From assembly GCA_958450325.1 (NCBI GenBank), contig OY288256.1, forward strand, positions 47,572,953 through 47,636,952: DNA of 64,000 nt. Direction: 5' to 3'. The notes under the pieces are model-generated. The model searched no databases. It had not been told where the DNA came from and was given only the letters and a program-made list of their open reading frames with translations. Within the stretch, counting starts at the first letter, position 1; each line of letters begins with the position of its first letter. The stretch comes from Agrostemma githago. Taxonomy: Eukaryota > Streptophyta > Magnoliopsida > Caryophyllales > Caryophyllaceae. This document shows positions 10,371 to 22,000 of the stretch, piece by piece. The translations under genes and the position numbers were made by a program.

Positions 10371-10441
10371 ACCGACTATTGCCGTGAAGAGCCTACCAAA
10401 GGACCGAGTCCCTAGGAAGGATGATAGTGGTAATGGTCGGT
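10371..10441 (+). ncRNA. Conserved 71-bp hairpin block (C, first segment)
   Basis: Arms ACCGACTATTGCCG and TGGTAATGGTCGGT; the changes relative to the 14382 copy are all compatible with pairing through G-U. Inner GGAC-CGA-GTCC helix intact. Confidence 0.5.
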
Positions 10442-11028
10442 CTTCCCTCATTTTGCATTCATATCCACCTTTTTACTTGAACTAGTTAGGCGGTGTTGGA
10501 CATGGGACGACCCTCTTGGCTCATCGCTAAAGGGGGCGGGGTCTCACTTACCTACAGTGTCGACTAACACCGTGGTTCATCCTTTTTCCATCCCGCCGAT
10601 CGTCCCGTAGTACGTTCTTAGAAAGTTAGGAGGACCTGGGTAAGCTACCAACGTTTTTGTTGCTTTATCGTCATACTATTAGGGTTTAGTTCATCTTGGT
10701 TTTTATTGCTAGCTTGGGAACGTTGTCACTTGCCTCGAGTCCTAAACCGGTGCTTCTTTCACCGCTTGTTTGAGGGAAGCGGTGTTTGTTTTCTTTTGGG
10801 TGCAACCGATTGTTTTTGTTTGTTTGTGTGTTTGTTGTTTATGTGTTTTTGTGTCCGGTTGCATCCACAGTTTTGTCGCAAGACCCCACTTGCCTTGCGG
10901 AGTGCACTTTTCCTCTAAGTGTACTCGCGTGAGTTGAAAGGGCGTAGGGTGCGCTAATACCCGCTCGGCTAGTTTAGTAGTTAGTTTATGCTTACTCGAT
11001 GGCGAGTAAGGGTTAAGTGTGGGGGAGT

Positions 11029-12605
11029 TGATAAGTGTAGTTTGTAGTGCCTATTTGTTGTGTTTTGGTCCCGTTTTCCTTGTGGAATTGCTCCTTGGGA
11101 GCGTTTTATGGGTTACTCATGCTTCCTCTAGTTCGTTTCAGGTTCCCGAGACCATTCAAGAAGAGTTGGAGCGATTCCGACTCAATACATACACCTTTTG
11201 GAGCCAGCGAAGTGAAGGAACGATCACTCGATGCCTTGGATTCGACCCCGAGACCTTGGGACCCAATCCCAAGCCTCTTAGACTCGATCCTGAGCCCCGA
11301 GAATCGGTGAGAAGCCTACGAGAACCAAGGAGGGACCAAAAAGTTCATATTGGAGGCCTACAAGACTCATCCCCGACGGGAATGGCCTCATCCCGTCCGG
11401 GATGAGGGTGCAATTGCAAGAGCTGCTGCCACGAGCCCTTCCCGACCGGGATGACCTCTTCCCGGCCGGGACCGACCACTTCCAGACCGGTACCACCTCT
11501 TCCCGGCTGGGAAGGCCCAGCTGCAACCCGCAAATGCTTCCTTTCTTCTCCTTTGTTCTTGTAACCCTATATATACCCTTCCTCTTGTAATCATATCGAA
11601 TGTTCTTCACTTCCCACTAAACCCTAGACTAGTTTAGCATAGATTAGCTTAGATTATAGTAGATTAGTCGGTAATTAGTCCTTAATCTAGTTAGCTAATC
11701 TTGTATTAAGGAATTCTTGAAGATCTCCACCAAGATTGACAACCTTGGAAGATTGTTTTGGGTTTTCTCTTTTATACAAGTTTTCATTCTTCCTTTCATC
11801 TTCTAGTTTGGTATAATCTCTTTTCCCTTCTCTTTATCTTTGTTTTATTAATCAAGTTTCAATCTTTAGCTCTTGTTTATGGTTTTGTTCATTGTTCATC
11901 TTTGTTAGTTTTCCATTATGTTTGTATGTTTTGATTCTTATGTTGGTTTATCTTGTTAGTGTTAGTTTTAGATTAGACATGTTTGAGTAGACTCTTGCTA
12001 GGGTTATTTGGGTGATTGGTTGTGATTGTGGATGATTAGGGTGAGATGGGTGGTATTAGATGTTGTTTTTGTTGTTTCCCATTAACCTTGCACTCCACAT
12101 GTTCGATGAAATGCTTGTGAGACTAGAGACGATCAATCCTTGTTTTTCTTGCATATTCTCTTGTATGTGTGTGTTTGGTTGGTTGGTTTGTTTGCCTCAT
12201 TACATAGCGAGAGCCCGATGAGGACGACCCCTAGGCCGATTACGTAGCGAGAGCCCGATCGGCGGAACCTTGGCTACGAAAGCATGCTAGTGACCCAATT
12301 TTTCCCCTTTCTGCCTCCTTTGCATCCATGAACCCGACCTAACCCTAGTTTTCCTTCTTATCGATTTATTAGCTTCCCTTAGTCGTTAGTCTTTGGTTTT
12401 GTCTTCCTTTCCCGTGTTTTAGACCTAGTTTAGTCCTTAGCCTCCCCCTAGATTAGCTTGTCTCGAACCTAGTCCGAAACCGTAGCACCCATTAGTCCGA
12501 ACGCATTTCCGTCCCTGTGGATTCGACCCGACTTGCCCTAGCTACCCTAGTTAGGTTAGTTGGTTATTATTTGACGGCGGGATCCGCGATAAATCCCGCC
12601 CATCA
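11029..12605 (+). repeat. LTR2 of C (middle LTR)
   Basis: Begins TGATAAGTGTAG after a polypurine tract and ends CGCCCATCA. Palindrome array 11372-11512, TATA 11567-11575. It ends directly against internal noncoding sequence (CATATGCATACACTCACC) without primer site or target duplication. Confidence 0.8.
11372..11575 (+). promoter_or_regulatory. Palindrome array + TATA in LTR2
   Basis: Dyads TCCCGTCCGGGA, TTCCCGACCGGGA, TTCCCGGCCGGGA and degenerate forms end near 11512; TATATATAC begins at 11567, about 55 bp later. Confidence 0.6.
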
Positions 12606-15044
12606 ACATATGCATACACTCACCTCACCTTCTCTTCACTTTACACCGAGTTTCAAATCAAATCCTACCCCCTCACACCATTACTACCTCAACCATGCGG
12701 TTTTATCAAGTTTGAAGCGGTTTAACAATGACAAAGACAAGCAAAGTGCCTTTATCGATCATTGAGACGATGGAGCGAGTGAGTTGCTATCCGATGGGTA
12801 CGTCAACTATCATTTCTTTTCCGTCTTTTGTCACTTGTTTTCCCTCGTTTGTCCCCTTCCCCCTTATACACTTTTGTGTCTTTGTGTCATGGTGGCCCTC
12901 GGGGCCTTGGTAGCTATTGCTCCCGACTCTCGATGACGTGACTACATCGAGAGTCATTTCAAAATCCAAATTTACAAGTTTTTCACCCCTTTTTGGGATT
13001 TAGTCGGATTTAGGCGGAATCCGGGCTAGGTGACTTGATTACACCTAGTCCTCCCCTCCCATTTCCTTTTATTTCCTTCTTTTTATTTCTTCCCCCATCC
13101 ATATCTTTTCTCGTCTCGGCCCATGGTGACTTGACTACACCACGGCCGGACAATTTCACTTTTCTTCATCTTTATTTTCGATTTTTAGCTTTATTTTTCG
13201 TAGTTTCTTTTCTTTTCTTTTGTGTCTCCACACACTACGATTGAGCATGAGGACATTGCTCGGTTTAAGTGTGGGGAGCGATATTCTAGTATAGCTTAGT
13301 TTATTTTTGTAGTTTTTCGAAAAATCTTTAAAAAACCCTAAAAATTTGAAAAATTTTCACAAAAATGAAAAAGATTTTCTTTTTGTGTCTTTTCCTTTTG
13401 TGTCGTTGTGTCGTATTTTTGTTTTCTTGTGCGTGTTTTGCCTCCCTTTTTCCTTATAGGTCGTTCTAATCACCGATAGCTTTGGAGAGCTTTCAAGATA
13501 TCCGGTAACATTTTTTCATCCCTTTCTCTTCTTTATTTCTTGTGAAGTTTGGAGGAGGCTTGTGATGTTGTATGCTCGGGTGGAGCTTTGTAAAGTTTGT
13601 GGTTGTTTTGGTGACTTGTTCGGAAGATTCGGGGTGGTGTTTGTTTTTGTGCTTGTTTGTTTTATCTTGTTCTGTTTTGTTGCCTTTTGTCTCTTTTTCT
13701 TTTGTTTTCATCGTGTCATTGTTTTGTGTTGTGTAGTGTGTCATGTGTGTAAATGGTTTTCGAAAACCCGGTTTAGAGGCTAGGTGCAAGTGTTTATTTT
13801 CCCTTTCTAGTAGTATAAATCGAGTCTTGGACTTTAGTCTAGTAGAATGACCCTAAATCAATAGTTTCGTTGGTCTTTTACCTTGAGTCCACCTAGCTTA
13901 CTAGGGATTTACTACGGGATTTGCATTTTGACCATTATGACCACCCACGGTGTGAAAAGGACTTGGTTGCCAAGTCCCGTCCCTTAGGTGACCGTGTTTA
14001 GGATTGTTTGACTAGTCCAAGTTCTACCCTTTTTGTGAGTATTAAGGGAAGACGTCGTCCCAACATACCCATTACCCTACCTCCAACACATATCCGCACA
14101 ATAAAATTGCAATTTGTTGAAATCTCTCTTTCTTGTTGCAAAAAGAAATGTCTACAACTCATATCAAGCCAAAAAGGGCAAAGAAAAGAAAATGAAAGAA
14201 AATGAAAGAAAGAAAAGATTGAAGAAAAAGAAAAGGCACAAAAAGGTCAAGAAAAAGAAAATAGAAAACAATAAAAAGAAATGGCATAGCAAAACAAAGC
14301 AAAAGTACAAAAAGAAAGAAAAATGCCAAAAGAAAACCCGTCCCACAAAAAGAGTCCCCACATCTTAAAAATAAGCCTTTTACCGACTATTACCGTGAAG
14401 AGCCTACCAAAGGACCGAGTCCCTAGGAAGGATGATAGCGGTAATAGTCGGTCTTCCCTCATTTTGCATTGATATCCACCTTTTTACTTGGACTAGTTAG
14501 GCGGTTTTGAACATGGGACGACCCTCTTGGCTCATCGCTAAAGGGGGCGGGGTCTCAATTACCTACAGTGTCGACTAACACCGTGGTTCATCACTTCCCA
14601 TCCCGCCTATCGTCCCGTAGTACGTTCTTAGAAAGTTAGGAGCACCTAGGTAAGTTACCAACGTTTTTATTGCTTTGTTGTCATACTATTAAGGTTTAGT
14701 TCATCTCGATTTGTATGATTAGCTTGGGAACGTTGTCACTTGCATTAAGTCCTAAAACCGGTACTTCTTTCACTGCTTGTTTGAGGGAAGCGGTATTTGT
14801 TTTTCTTTGGGTGCAACCTTGTGTTTGTTTGTTTTTTGTTTGTGTGCTTGTTTGTTTTTGTGTCTTGTGTCCGGTTGCATCCACAGTTTTGTCGCAAGAC
14901 CTTACTTGCCTTGCGGAGTACATTTTTCCTCTAAGTGTACTTGCGTGAGTTGAAAGGGCGTAGGGTGCGCTAATACCCGCTCGGCTAGTTTAGTAGTTAG
15001 TTTGTGCTTACTCGAGGGCGAGTAAGGGTTAAGTGTGGGGGAGT
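12606..15044 (+). other. Second internal segment of C (noncoding)
   Basis: Joins the family's 3' noncoding region just downstream of where the internal array would be, so this copy lacks that array. Landmarks: GGTGACTTGATTACACC pair (13027-13047, 13123-13141), internal purine tract (13267-13280), purine-rich tract (14160-14340), hairpin block (14382-14452), polypurine tract (15031-15044). No gene seen. Confidence 0.75.
14382..14452 (+). ncRNA. Conserved 71-bp hairpin block (perfect 14-bp stem)
   Basis: Arms ACCGACTATTACCG and CGGTAATAGTCGGT are perfect inverted repeats 43 bases apart. The loop holds CCTA..TAGG around GGAC-CGA-GTCC. Best-preserved copy of the block. Confidence 0.6.
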
Positions 15045-16686
15045 TGATAAGTGTAGTTTGTAGTGCCTATTTTGTTGTGTTTTGGGCCCATTTTCCTTGT
15101 GGAATCGCTCCTTGGGAGCGGTTTATGGGCTACTCATGCTTCCTCTAGTTCGTTTCAGGTTTCCGAGACCATTCATGAAGAGTTGGAGCGATTCCGACTC
15201 GATACATACACTTTTTGGAGCCAACGAAGCGAAGGAATGATCACTCGATGCCTTGGATTCGATCCCGAGACCTTGGGACCCATTCCCGAGCCCCTTAGGC
15301 TCGATCCTGAGTCCCTAGAATCGATGGGAAGCCCATGGGAAGCAAGGAGGGACCAAAAAGATCATAATGGAGGCCTACAAGGTCCTTCCCGGGCGGGATA
15401 ACGCCTTCCCGACCGGGAAGGAGTGTGCAATTGCGATAGCTACTGGTTTGGGTCCTTCCCGACCGGGAAGGTGGCTTCCCAGCCGGGACCACCTCTTCTC
15501 GACCGGGACCACCACCTTCCCGGCCGGGAAGGCCCAGCTGCAACCCGCGTCAACTTGTTTCATCTCCTTACTCATTGTAACCCTATATATACCCTTCCTC
15601 TTGTATTCTTATGATATGTTAGACACTTCCCATTAAACCCTAGCATAGTTTAGCTTAGATTAGTGTAGATTAGTCGTTAATTAGTCGTTAATCTTAGTTT
15701 AGCTCTTGTATTAAGGAGATTCTTCAAGATTCAACCAAGATTGACAACCTTGGGAGATTGTTTTGGGTTTTCTTCCATATATGCAAGATTTCTTCTTTTC
15801 ATCTTCTCTAGTTTGGTATAATCTCTCTTTTCCCTTTCCTTAATCTTGTCTTATCATTAAAGTTTCATTCTTTGTTCATTGTTCATGGTTTTGTTCATTG
15901 TTCATCTTTGTTAGTTTTCCATTATGTTTGTATGTTTTGATTCTTATGTTAGTTTCTCTTGATTAGTGTTAGTTTTCCTTTAGATATGTTTAAGTAGACT
16001 CTTGCTAGGGTTAGTAGGGTGATTTGGGTGTTTAATGGGTGATTAAGGGTTTGTTGGAGATGTTGGTGGAAGATTTGGGTTTCCTCTTGGTTAGATGCAT
16101 GGAACATGTTTGATGAAATGGTTGAATGACATGTAGATGCATATGCTTGTTTTTCTTGCCTTTTCTCTTGTGGGTGATAGTTTGCTCGTGGGTTTGGTTC
16201 CCTCACTACGTTGAGAGAGCCCGTTGAGGACGACCCCTAGGTCGGTCTACGTAGCGAGAGCCCGGACGTGACCTAGGCTACGATAGCGCTCTAGTAACCC
16301 CGTTTGTCTTGTGTGTCGCTAAGGTGGGTTCTATCAAGAAAGTCTAGGTCGGTCTACGTAGCGAGAGCCCGGACTACACCTAGATTACCCGACTACCCCT
16401 TTACCTTAGCTCTTCCTTGACCATTCCATCACCCCTTGAACCCGACCTAATCCTAGCCCTTTTCCTTATTAGTTTTCTCCGTCACCTTAGTCATAGTCTT
16501 AGCCTTATTCCCTTCCTATCATTCTTAGTTTAGTTTAGTTCGTTGACCGAGTCTCGTGTTTGGGTAGACCTAGTTTAGACGCCTCTTACTGTCCCCGTGG
16601 AGTTGACCGGACTTGCCCTATCTATGTGTTAGGAATAGCCGGTTATTTATTGATCGGTGGGGATCCACGGCAAATCCCTCCCATCA
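15045..16686 (+). repeat. LTR3 of C (complete)
   Basis: 1642 bp, TGATAAGTG to CTCCCATCA, followed by target duplication CCTGC and then the coding sequence of antisense gene b. Array 15384-15533, TATA 15583-15591. Nearly identical to LTR1 where both exist, so this pair marks the original insertion. Confidence 0.85.
15384..15591 (+). promoter_or_regulatory. Palindrome array + TATA in LTR3
   Basis: Dyads TTCCCGACCGGGAAGG and TTCCCGGCCGGGAAGG end near 15533; TATATATAC begins about 51 bp later. One copy has decayed to TTCTCGACCGGGA. Confidence 0.65.
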
Positions 16687-18531
16687 CCTGCTTGCGTTCT
16701 TCATCCTCGATTTTCTGAAAGCAAGCTTCTAACGCCCTATCCAAACGCGAGTCCAGCAAATCCCACTTTCTTTCCTCCTCCACATTTTCAATATGGGTCT
16801 CGTTAGTCTTGGCCCGTTTAGATGAACTGACGAAACTAGGATCGGTAATTCTGTCTTTGGTTAGGTCCTTGGTAACGGTTTCTCGAGTCTTCTCCCCGTC
16901 TTTTAGCGGCGCTGTCTTCCTAGCCCTTAAGTTGCTCTGTCCTGACGGGTGTCCACTAACCCCTTGCCAGACGGGAGCATTGTGGGTCGGTCGAAGAACG
17001 GGATGTAAGAACCTCCGCTCCCAAGACACCCTTAACTTCTTAAGTGAATCCTCTGTCCATGGGTCATAACCAGAAACAACTTTAGCATCCTTTGGAATAG
17101 AAGGTTGGACACCCATTTGATGTGACAACAAACCCGGATAAATATAAACCCGATCCCTCACGGATAATGCTAACAAAGCCCTCGTCGAAGATGAAAATGG
17201 AAACCCGGTACGCCCACTAATATTCCACCATGGAACAGACAACCTGATGACAACATCTCCTTTGACCAAATAGGAAAGCCAATCCGTTTCCTCGGGACTT
17301 TTACTCCACACCTGCACCATCTTCCGGCCCGTGAAACCCCTGTAAATATAATCTTTAAAACACCAGGGAGGGACGACCAAACCAAGCTGCTCCTTCAACC
17401 AAACCTGTACAAACCACTACAGAACATAACAACCACAAAAAAAACAAAACAAAAAAAAGAGAAAAGGGGGAAACAAAAAACACACAATGGTAAGATAATC
17501 CTATAACCCCAAGAAGGCGTCTCCTGTAACCGGGCGCTAGCATCAAGACCCAGAACAAGCTCACCTAAGATAAGCAAAGAGGGTGATCGACCAAGTTCCA
17601 TTGCCGCTACCACATCCAAAACACAAGGGTTACCCTAACCTTCCCGTGACCGCGCATCCTCAAAAAGATAATAGCAAGCAATAGCAATGTTAAAAGCAAG
17701 CCTGCATGCTAAGGCCGAAACATAAGGAGAGCCAACCTGTGAGAATTTCCTAGAAAGCAACTCTAAGTTAAGACCCTCCACACCAAAATATCCTTTAGCC
17801 TCCTCTAATGAAGAAAGGTCCAAAAAGTGGTAAAACCGCTCCACGTAAGCATCGTCCCCATAAGGAACACAAGGGCGAGCCAAGCTCCATCCATCTATAG
17901 CATCTATCTCTTCGGGCAAAGGACAAACTTTACCCCCGGGAAAAGCAAACACATGGTACTTCGGGTCCCAATGCGTAGAACATGCCCGTAAGAAATTATC
18001 TTGTACATTGACCCGACTTAGCGCCACAACCGTTGACAAACCGTCATTTGAACTAACCTCGGAGTTACATTTCTTAAAAGAACCCGCCCAATCGGTCAGG
18101 GTATTCCCGAAACCCGACATGACCCTAAATATAGGTGTACTATAGCCTATGGATATTCTAGTATGTCTAAAACAAGCACCCACAACCCGTATATATATAG
18201 CCCTAATCCCACAAGAATTAGGAAACCACGGAAAATTTCCATAACCCGGGCCCAAACCGCACCGGCCCACGCGCCCGAGTCTCTGGCCACCCGAGCCCAA
18301 GCGGCCCGGAACCCGGTAGCTCAGCCCAAGTGCTTGTAACCAGGCAGGCGACATCCCGAGCGACCCAGGGATAGAAGTTTGGATCCTGCATCATCACCGC
18401 AGATATCAACCTATACCTCGAACATCGGGAACGACCTCCCGAAGTCACTACAACCCGCCTCGAAAACCGAGATACCTATGCAAGAGCTATAGAAACGCGA
18501 GTTCACTCATCGGACGTACGATACTTGGACA

Positions 18532-19035
18532 TTGTTTTTATTTTTTTTAAGGGGATAAACTACCCCACCTAGGCGTGTTGTAGCCTTTTAACGGTTATCG
18601 TCAAGTCGCGTTTGTAGCCTAACAAGGCAATATTATGAATGTATAAAAAGTGGCCTAACTTTTTCAAAAGTTGCTCAAATTTCAACTTCGGTCTCGTTCT
18701 GAATGTCCACGCCCATCTCTTAACACAATCGATCAAAGCACGTTAATATTTTACATCTCGAGTCAAAACATTTTAATCGACGTACTATCTAATCCAATTC
18801 CCGGCTCAAACTAATGCATTTTAAAACATCCGAAAGGAACTGTTTTTATACTCTCGTGCAACACTAACACGCCCTAAACTAGGTCGAATCACAAACAAAT
18901 GAACGCAAGAGTGATTACTTGTCAATCAAGCTAAACAACTAGCCAAATAAAAACACAAGACTAATCCAACTAGTTCAAATACTAAGAATTTAAAAGCAAA
19001 TATATGAAATATACAAATCCATACACAAATCGAGG
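18532..19035. other. Spacer between antisense genes a and b
   Basis: About 500 bp of AT-rich sequence between the stop of gene a (19036) and the possible start of gene b (near 18531). No ORF, repeat or clear promoter seen. Confidence 0.5.
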
Positions 19036-22000
19036 CTAAGGAGGACCCCTAGAAGCCGCGCCAATGACCATCACGACCTCATAAATGCTGTCATCTAAAC
19101 CTAAATCCTCCAAGTCTAAAAGAGGATACTCACTACCATCCATCCCCGACAGCATGTCTAGGGTAGTTGTCTCAGGGACTTCTTCAACCTCCTCGTTAGC
19201 ACCCGTGGTCTCAGCCTCAGTCTCCCTCTCGATCCGATGTCTGGCCACACCTTGTATAGAGGTCTCACCCCGAGACCGAGCTAGATGCTCCTTAAGGAAG
19301 GCGATCTTGTCAATCCGAGATTGCAGGAGCCGTTGTGACTCAACCTCTCTCGTCTCGAGCTCGGTCACCCAAGTCTCCAACTGTCCCACCATATCCGGGA
19401 CATCCTGCAAATACACCCAAACATTAGGATAACACACACAAGCAGCCTAGAAAACCACCCCAGTCACGCAAGCTCACCGATCGAGGTCCCGAAGTGTCAC
19501 GGGAAATCCACGAGGCATAGGCCCGGAAGCAGTTGGCAGCCTGCCACAGCCGCTGATGGCAAGCCGACGAAACCTGAAAGGTAAAACCATAGAGGTTAGA
19601 TAAACCAACCCTAAACCTTATAACCGAAATCGAAAACAAAAGTCAAAACTTACCCGGTATACCCGGACGCGCCACACTATCCCGGCATCCATTTCATCGG
19701 CAGAACACGGGGGGAGAGGCTCAATAAAGGGTATCCCAGCCGCATCCACCCTAAGCGGCGTCAGAGGAAAATCTGGGGGCTGGATTTCATCGGCCGGATC
19801 GGCCAACTGAAAGGACAACAGATTTGTCAGTCAAAGGGCAAAGAAACAATAAACCGCTAAACAAACCACAGAACCAAATTTAGAACATTACTACGAGGCG
19901 GTACCAGGCTAGCCGGCGGGTGGCGTGAGAAAGATAGGCGGCACCAGGCACCAAGAGTGTATCGCCCCCTTCTCCGTCCCTATCCTCGAGGACCTCTGCG
20001 TCGGTCGGTGGTCTGAACATGGTCCGGGGAGGATCAACCGGTAACCTAAAATCGTCATACAGATACTGACGCACCAACCGCTCACCCAGATACCAAACTG
20101 GGCGAAACAACGCGGGAAGAAGCATCCTCCTATAACTCCACGTCCTCAGCTCCGTGGCCACATACTCCGGCACACCCTCATAATCGGCCCAAGGGGGGGC
20201 CACAAACTACACAAATAGAACCAACATCCCAATGAATCCCGAACCTTGGGGGCTATTTAAAAAATAGGCTATAAGAAGAAAACTTACTTCTCAAGGCGTA
20301 GTTTGTTAACTAATGCATTCTCCGTCGGGTAATGGCTGATTGTGCTCTTAGGCTGAGCCAGCGTCCACTCGATTCCCGTCGGGAATCTCTTCGGGGGCAC
20401 CCGCACCGTCTTAGGTGCCAAACACGGGAAGTAGGAATAGATCCAAGCCTGTAAAGTCCCGAAACAATAACACCCCTGATTTTATAAATTTAAATTAAAT
20501 TAAAGTTATATTCATATATTTGTCTCGAAAACTCTTCTTATATTTAAAACATGTTTCTATTTCTATTTCGATTCATTTTATACATTTAATTTAATTCTTA
20601 CCGAAAGTCTATTTCGACGATTTAAATTCTAAATTCTTTTTATTTACTTTATTTAAACTCGAATTTCTATTTTCGGCCTCGAAGTTCATTTATATTGAGT
20701 TTCGTCAAAACATTTATTTCCTTTCCTCGAAAAATCAACTTAATTCACTTTATCGAAAATTTATTTTTATCGGGATATACTATTTGATCGTCTAATTATT
20801 TACTTTTATCAACTTCGTTTTCGTCTCGAATAATTTATTTACTCATTTTATTGACGGCCCAATTATTTATTAATTTTATTAACTCGTTTTAATTCGGTTA
20901 GTGGGTCAGTCGACTTATCGTTACGGAATTCGTTTAATCCGTATTTCTAAACCGATTCATTTAATTTGAGATGATTCACTCACCACTTGCATTCATTCCC
21001 TTACCCCTTGATTTCATCCACCGCTTCACTTATCTATTTCCCACATTCACTGATCCTTTTCCCCTCCCCCTTTTTTTTTTCTATTGTGCATCCCCCGGTT
21101 CCTCTTAAGTTCCTCCGCTTCTTTCTCCATCTTCCATCCTCCTCTTCGTCTCACCAGCATACCCTATTTTCTTCTTCTTTCACGCACTCCCATGCAGCCA
21201 GCCTCTTCTCTGTCTGCCTTCATTCACCTTCACCGTGCACCATCTCTATTTTCATGCTCTGTTTTTCTCTGTTTCGTGCTTCGTGCTTCTGCTGCCGTGC
21301 TTCGGCTGTCGTGTTGTTTGCTCGTTGCTGCAAGTGTTGCTGTTTCGTGTTGATGCTGCTTGTCCGTTGTCCGTGTTTGCTGTTGGCTGTTCGTTTCTTC
21401 TTCTTCTCCCCCTTTCGATTTTGCTCCCGTTTTGACGGAAGGTAACGAACTGTTCCGTACTTCCTTCTTTCTCGTTCTCTTTTGTTGTTGTCCGTTTCTT
21501 CTTCCATTTTCTTGCATCTCGTCTGTTGTCGTTCGAATTCGATCGCGGTTGTTCTGTTCTGTTAGATTTGTTCTGCTGCTATTTTCGCTCTTGTGACTGA
21601 ATTCGTTGTCGTCCTCTGCACTTGGTTCGGAACTGGTTTCTACGGTTGTTGTCGTTGTTGTTTTATTGTTGCTTTTCCTCGCTGCTATTTGTATGTCCCC
21701 GTTCTTGTTCGTCTTTTCTTCTTCGCTGTGTTATTGCTGCTGTCTTCGCAATCCTCGGTTTCTATCGTTTGGTATGCTGTTGTTTTCTCCTTCTTTTTCG
21801 GCTGCTTCATTGTTGTATGTTGCTGGTGCTATCAATGTTGTAGCTGCTGTTTTTCCTGCTCGATTTTCCTTCTTCTCATTCTTCTCCTTCTGTTGGTGCT
21901 CATTTGCTGTTGCTGTTGCTGTCGTTTTTGTTTGCGTCGTGGCTGCTGTGATGTGTTTTGGTGATGTACTTGCTGCCGCTGCTTGTTATTACTATTTTGA

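Larger units (their letters stand above)
8367..11028 (+). other. First internal segment of C (noncoding)
   Basis: Begins inside the internal palindrome array and runs through the standard 3' noncoding landmarks: GGTGACTTGATTACACC pair (9026-9045, 9122-9140), internal purine tract (9267-9280, mutated to GTGGGGTAGC), purine-rich tract (10155-10320), hairpin block (10371-10441), polypurine tract (11015-11028). No gene is supported; the long frames around 8288-8722 come from the palindromic array. Confidence 0.75.
7198..16686 (+). mobile_element. Composite three-LTR Athila-derived element C
   Basis: Structure: truncated LTR1 (7198 to about 8366), internal 3' part (8367-11028), full LTR2 (11029-12605), internal 3' part (12606-15044), full LTR3 (15045-16686). 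Both internal parts end in a polypurine tract; neither has a primer site or the ORF. The outer target duplication is CCTGC. LTR1 and LTR3 are nearly identical where they overlap, LTR2 is more diverged. No duplication flanks LTR2, so it is not a separate insertion. Recombination between family members is the simplest explanation. Confidence 0.8.
7152..18531 (-). pseudogene. Antisense gene b of T1 (DUF7745/plant-mobile-domain-like), split by element C
   Basis: Minus-strand gene read from about 18350 down to 16692, then 7197 to the stop at 7152-7154; composite element C (7198-16686) interrupts it near its C-terminus. Landmarks: STHWDPKYHVFAFPGGKVCP, LACRLAFNIAIACYYLFEDA, VLDVVAAMELGRSPSLLILG and WLKEQLGLVVPPWCF. 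A 77-bp GT-AG intron (17405-17481) keeps frame, joining ILPLC to VWLKEQ. An in-frame TAG lies near 17637 and the N-terminus is unclear (an ATG near 18531 is soon followed by stops). The C-terminus beyond element C ends in a GKGKEK-rich tail. The WDP..F.F and LAxxI patterns resemble TE-associated DUF7745 or mobile-domain proteins; the family name is a moderate guess. Function unknown. Confidence 0.55.

Noticed and set aside
11029..12605. LTR2 as an independent solo-LTR insertion into element C
   Set aside because: No target duplication flanks it, it has a polypurine tract on its left, and the right flank is internal sequence from a different point. Fits recombination rather than insertion.
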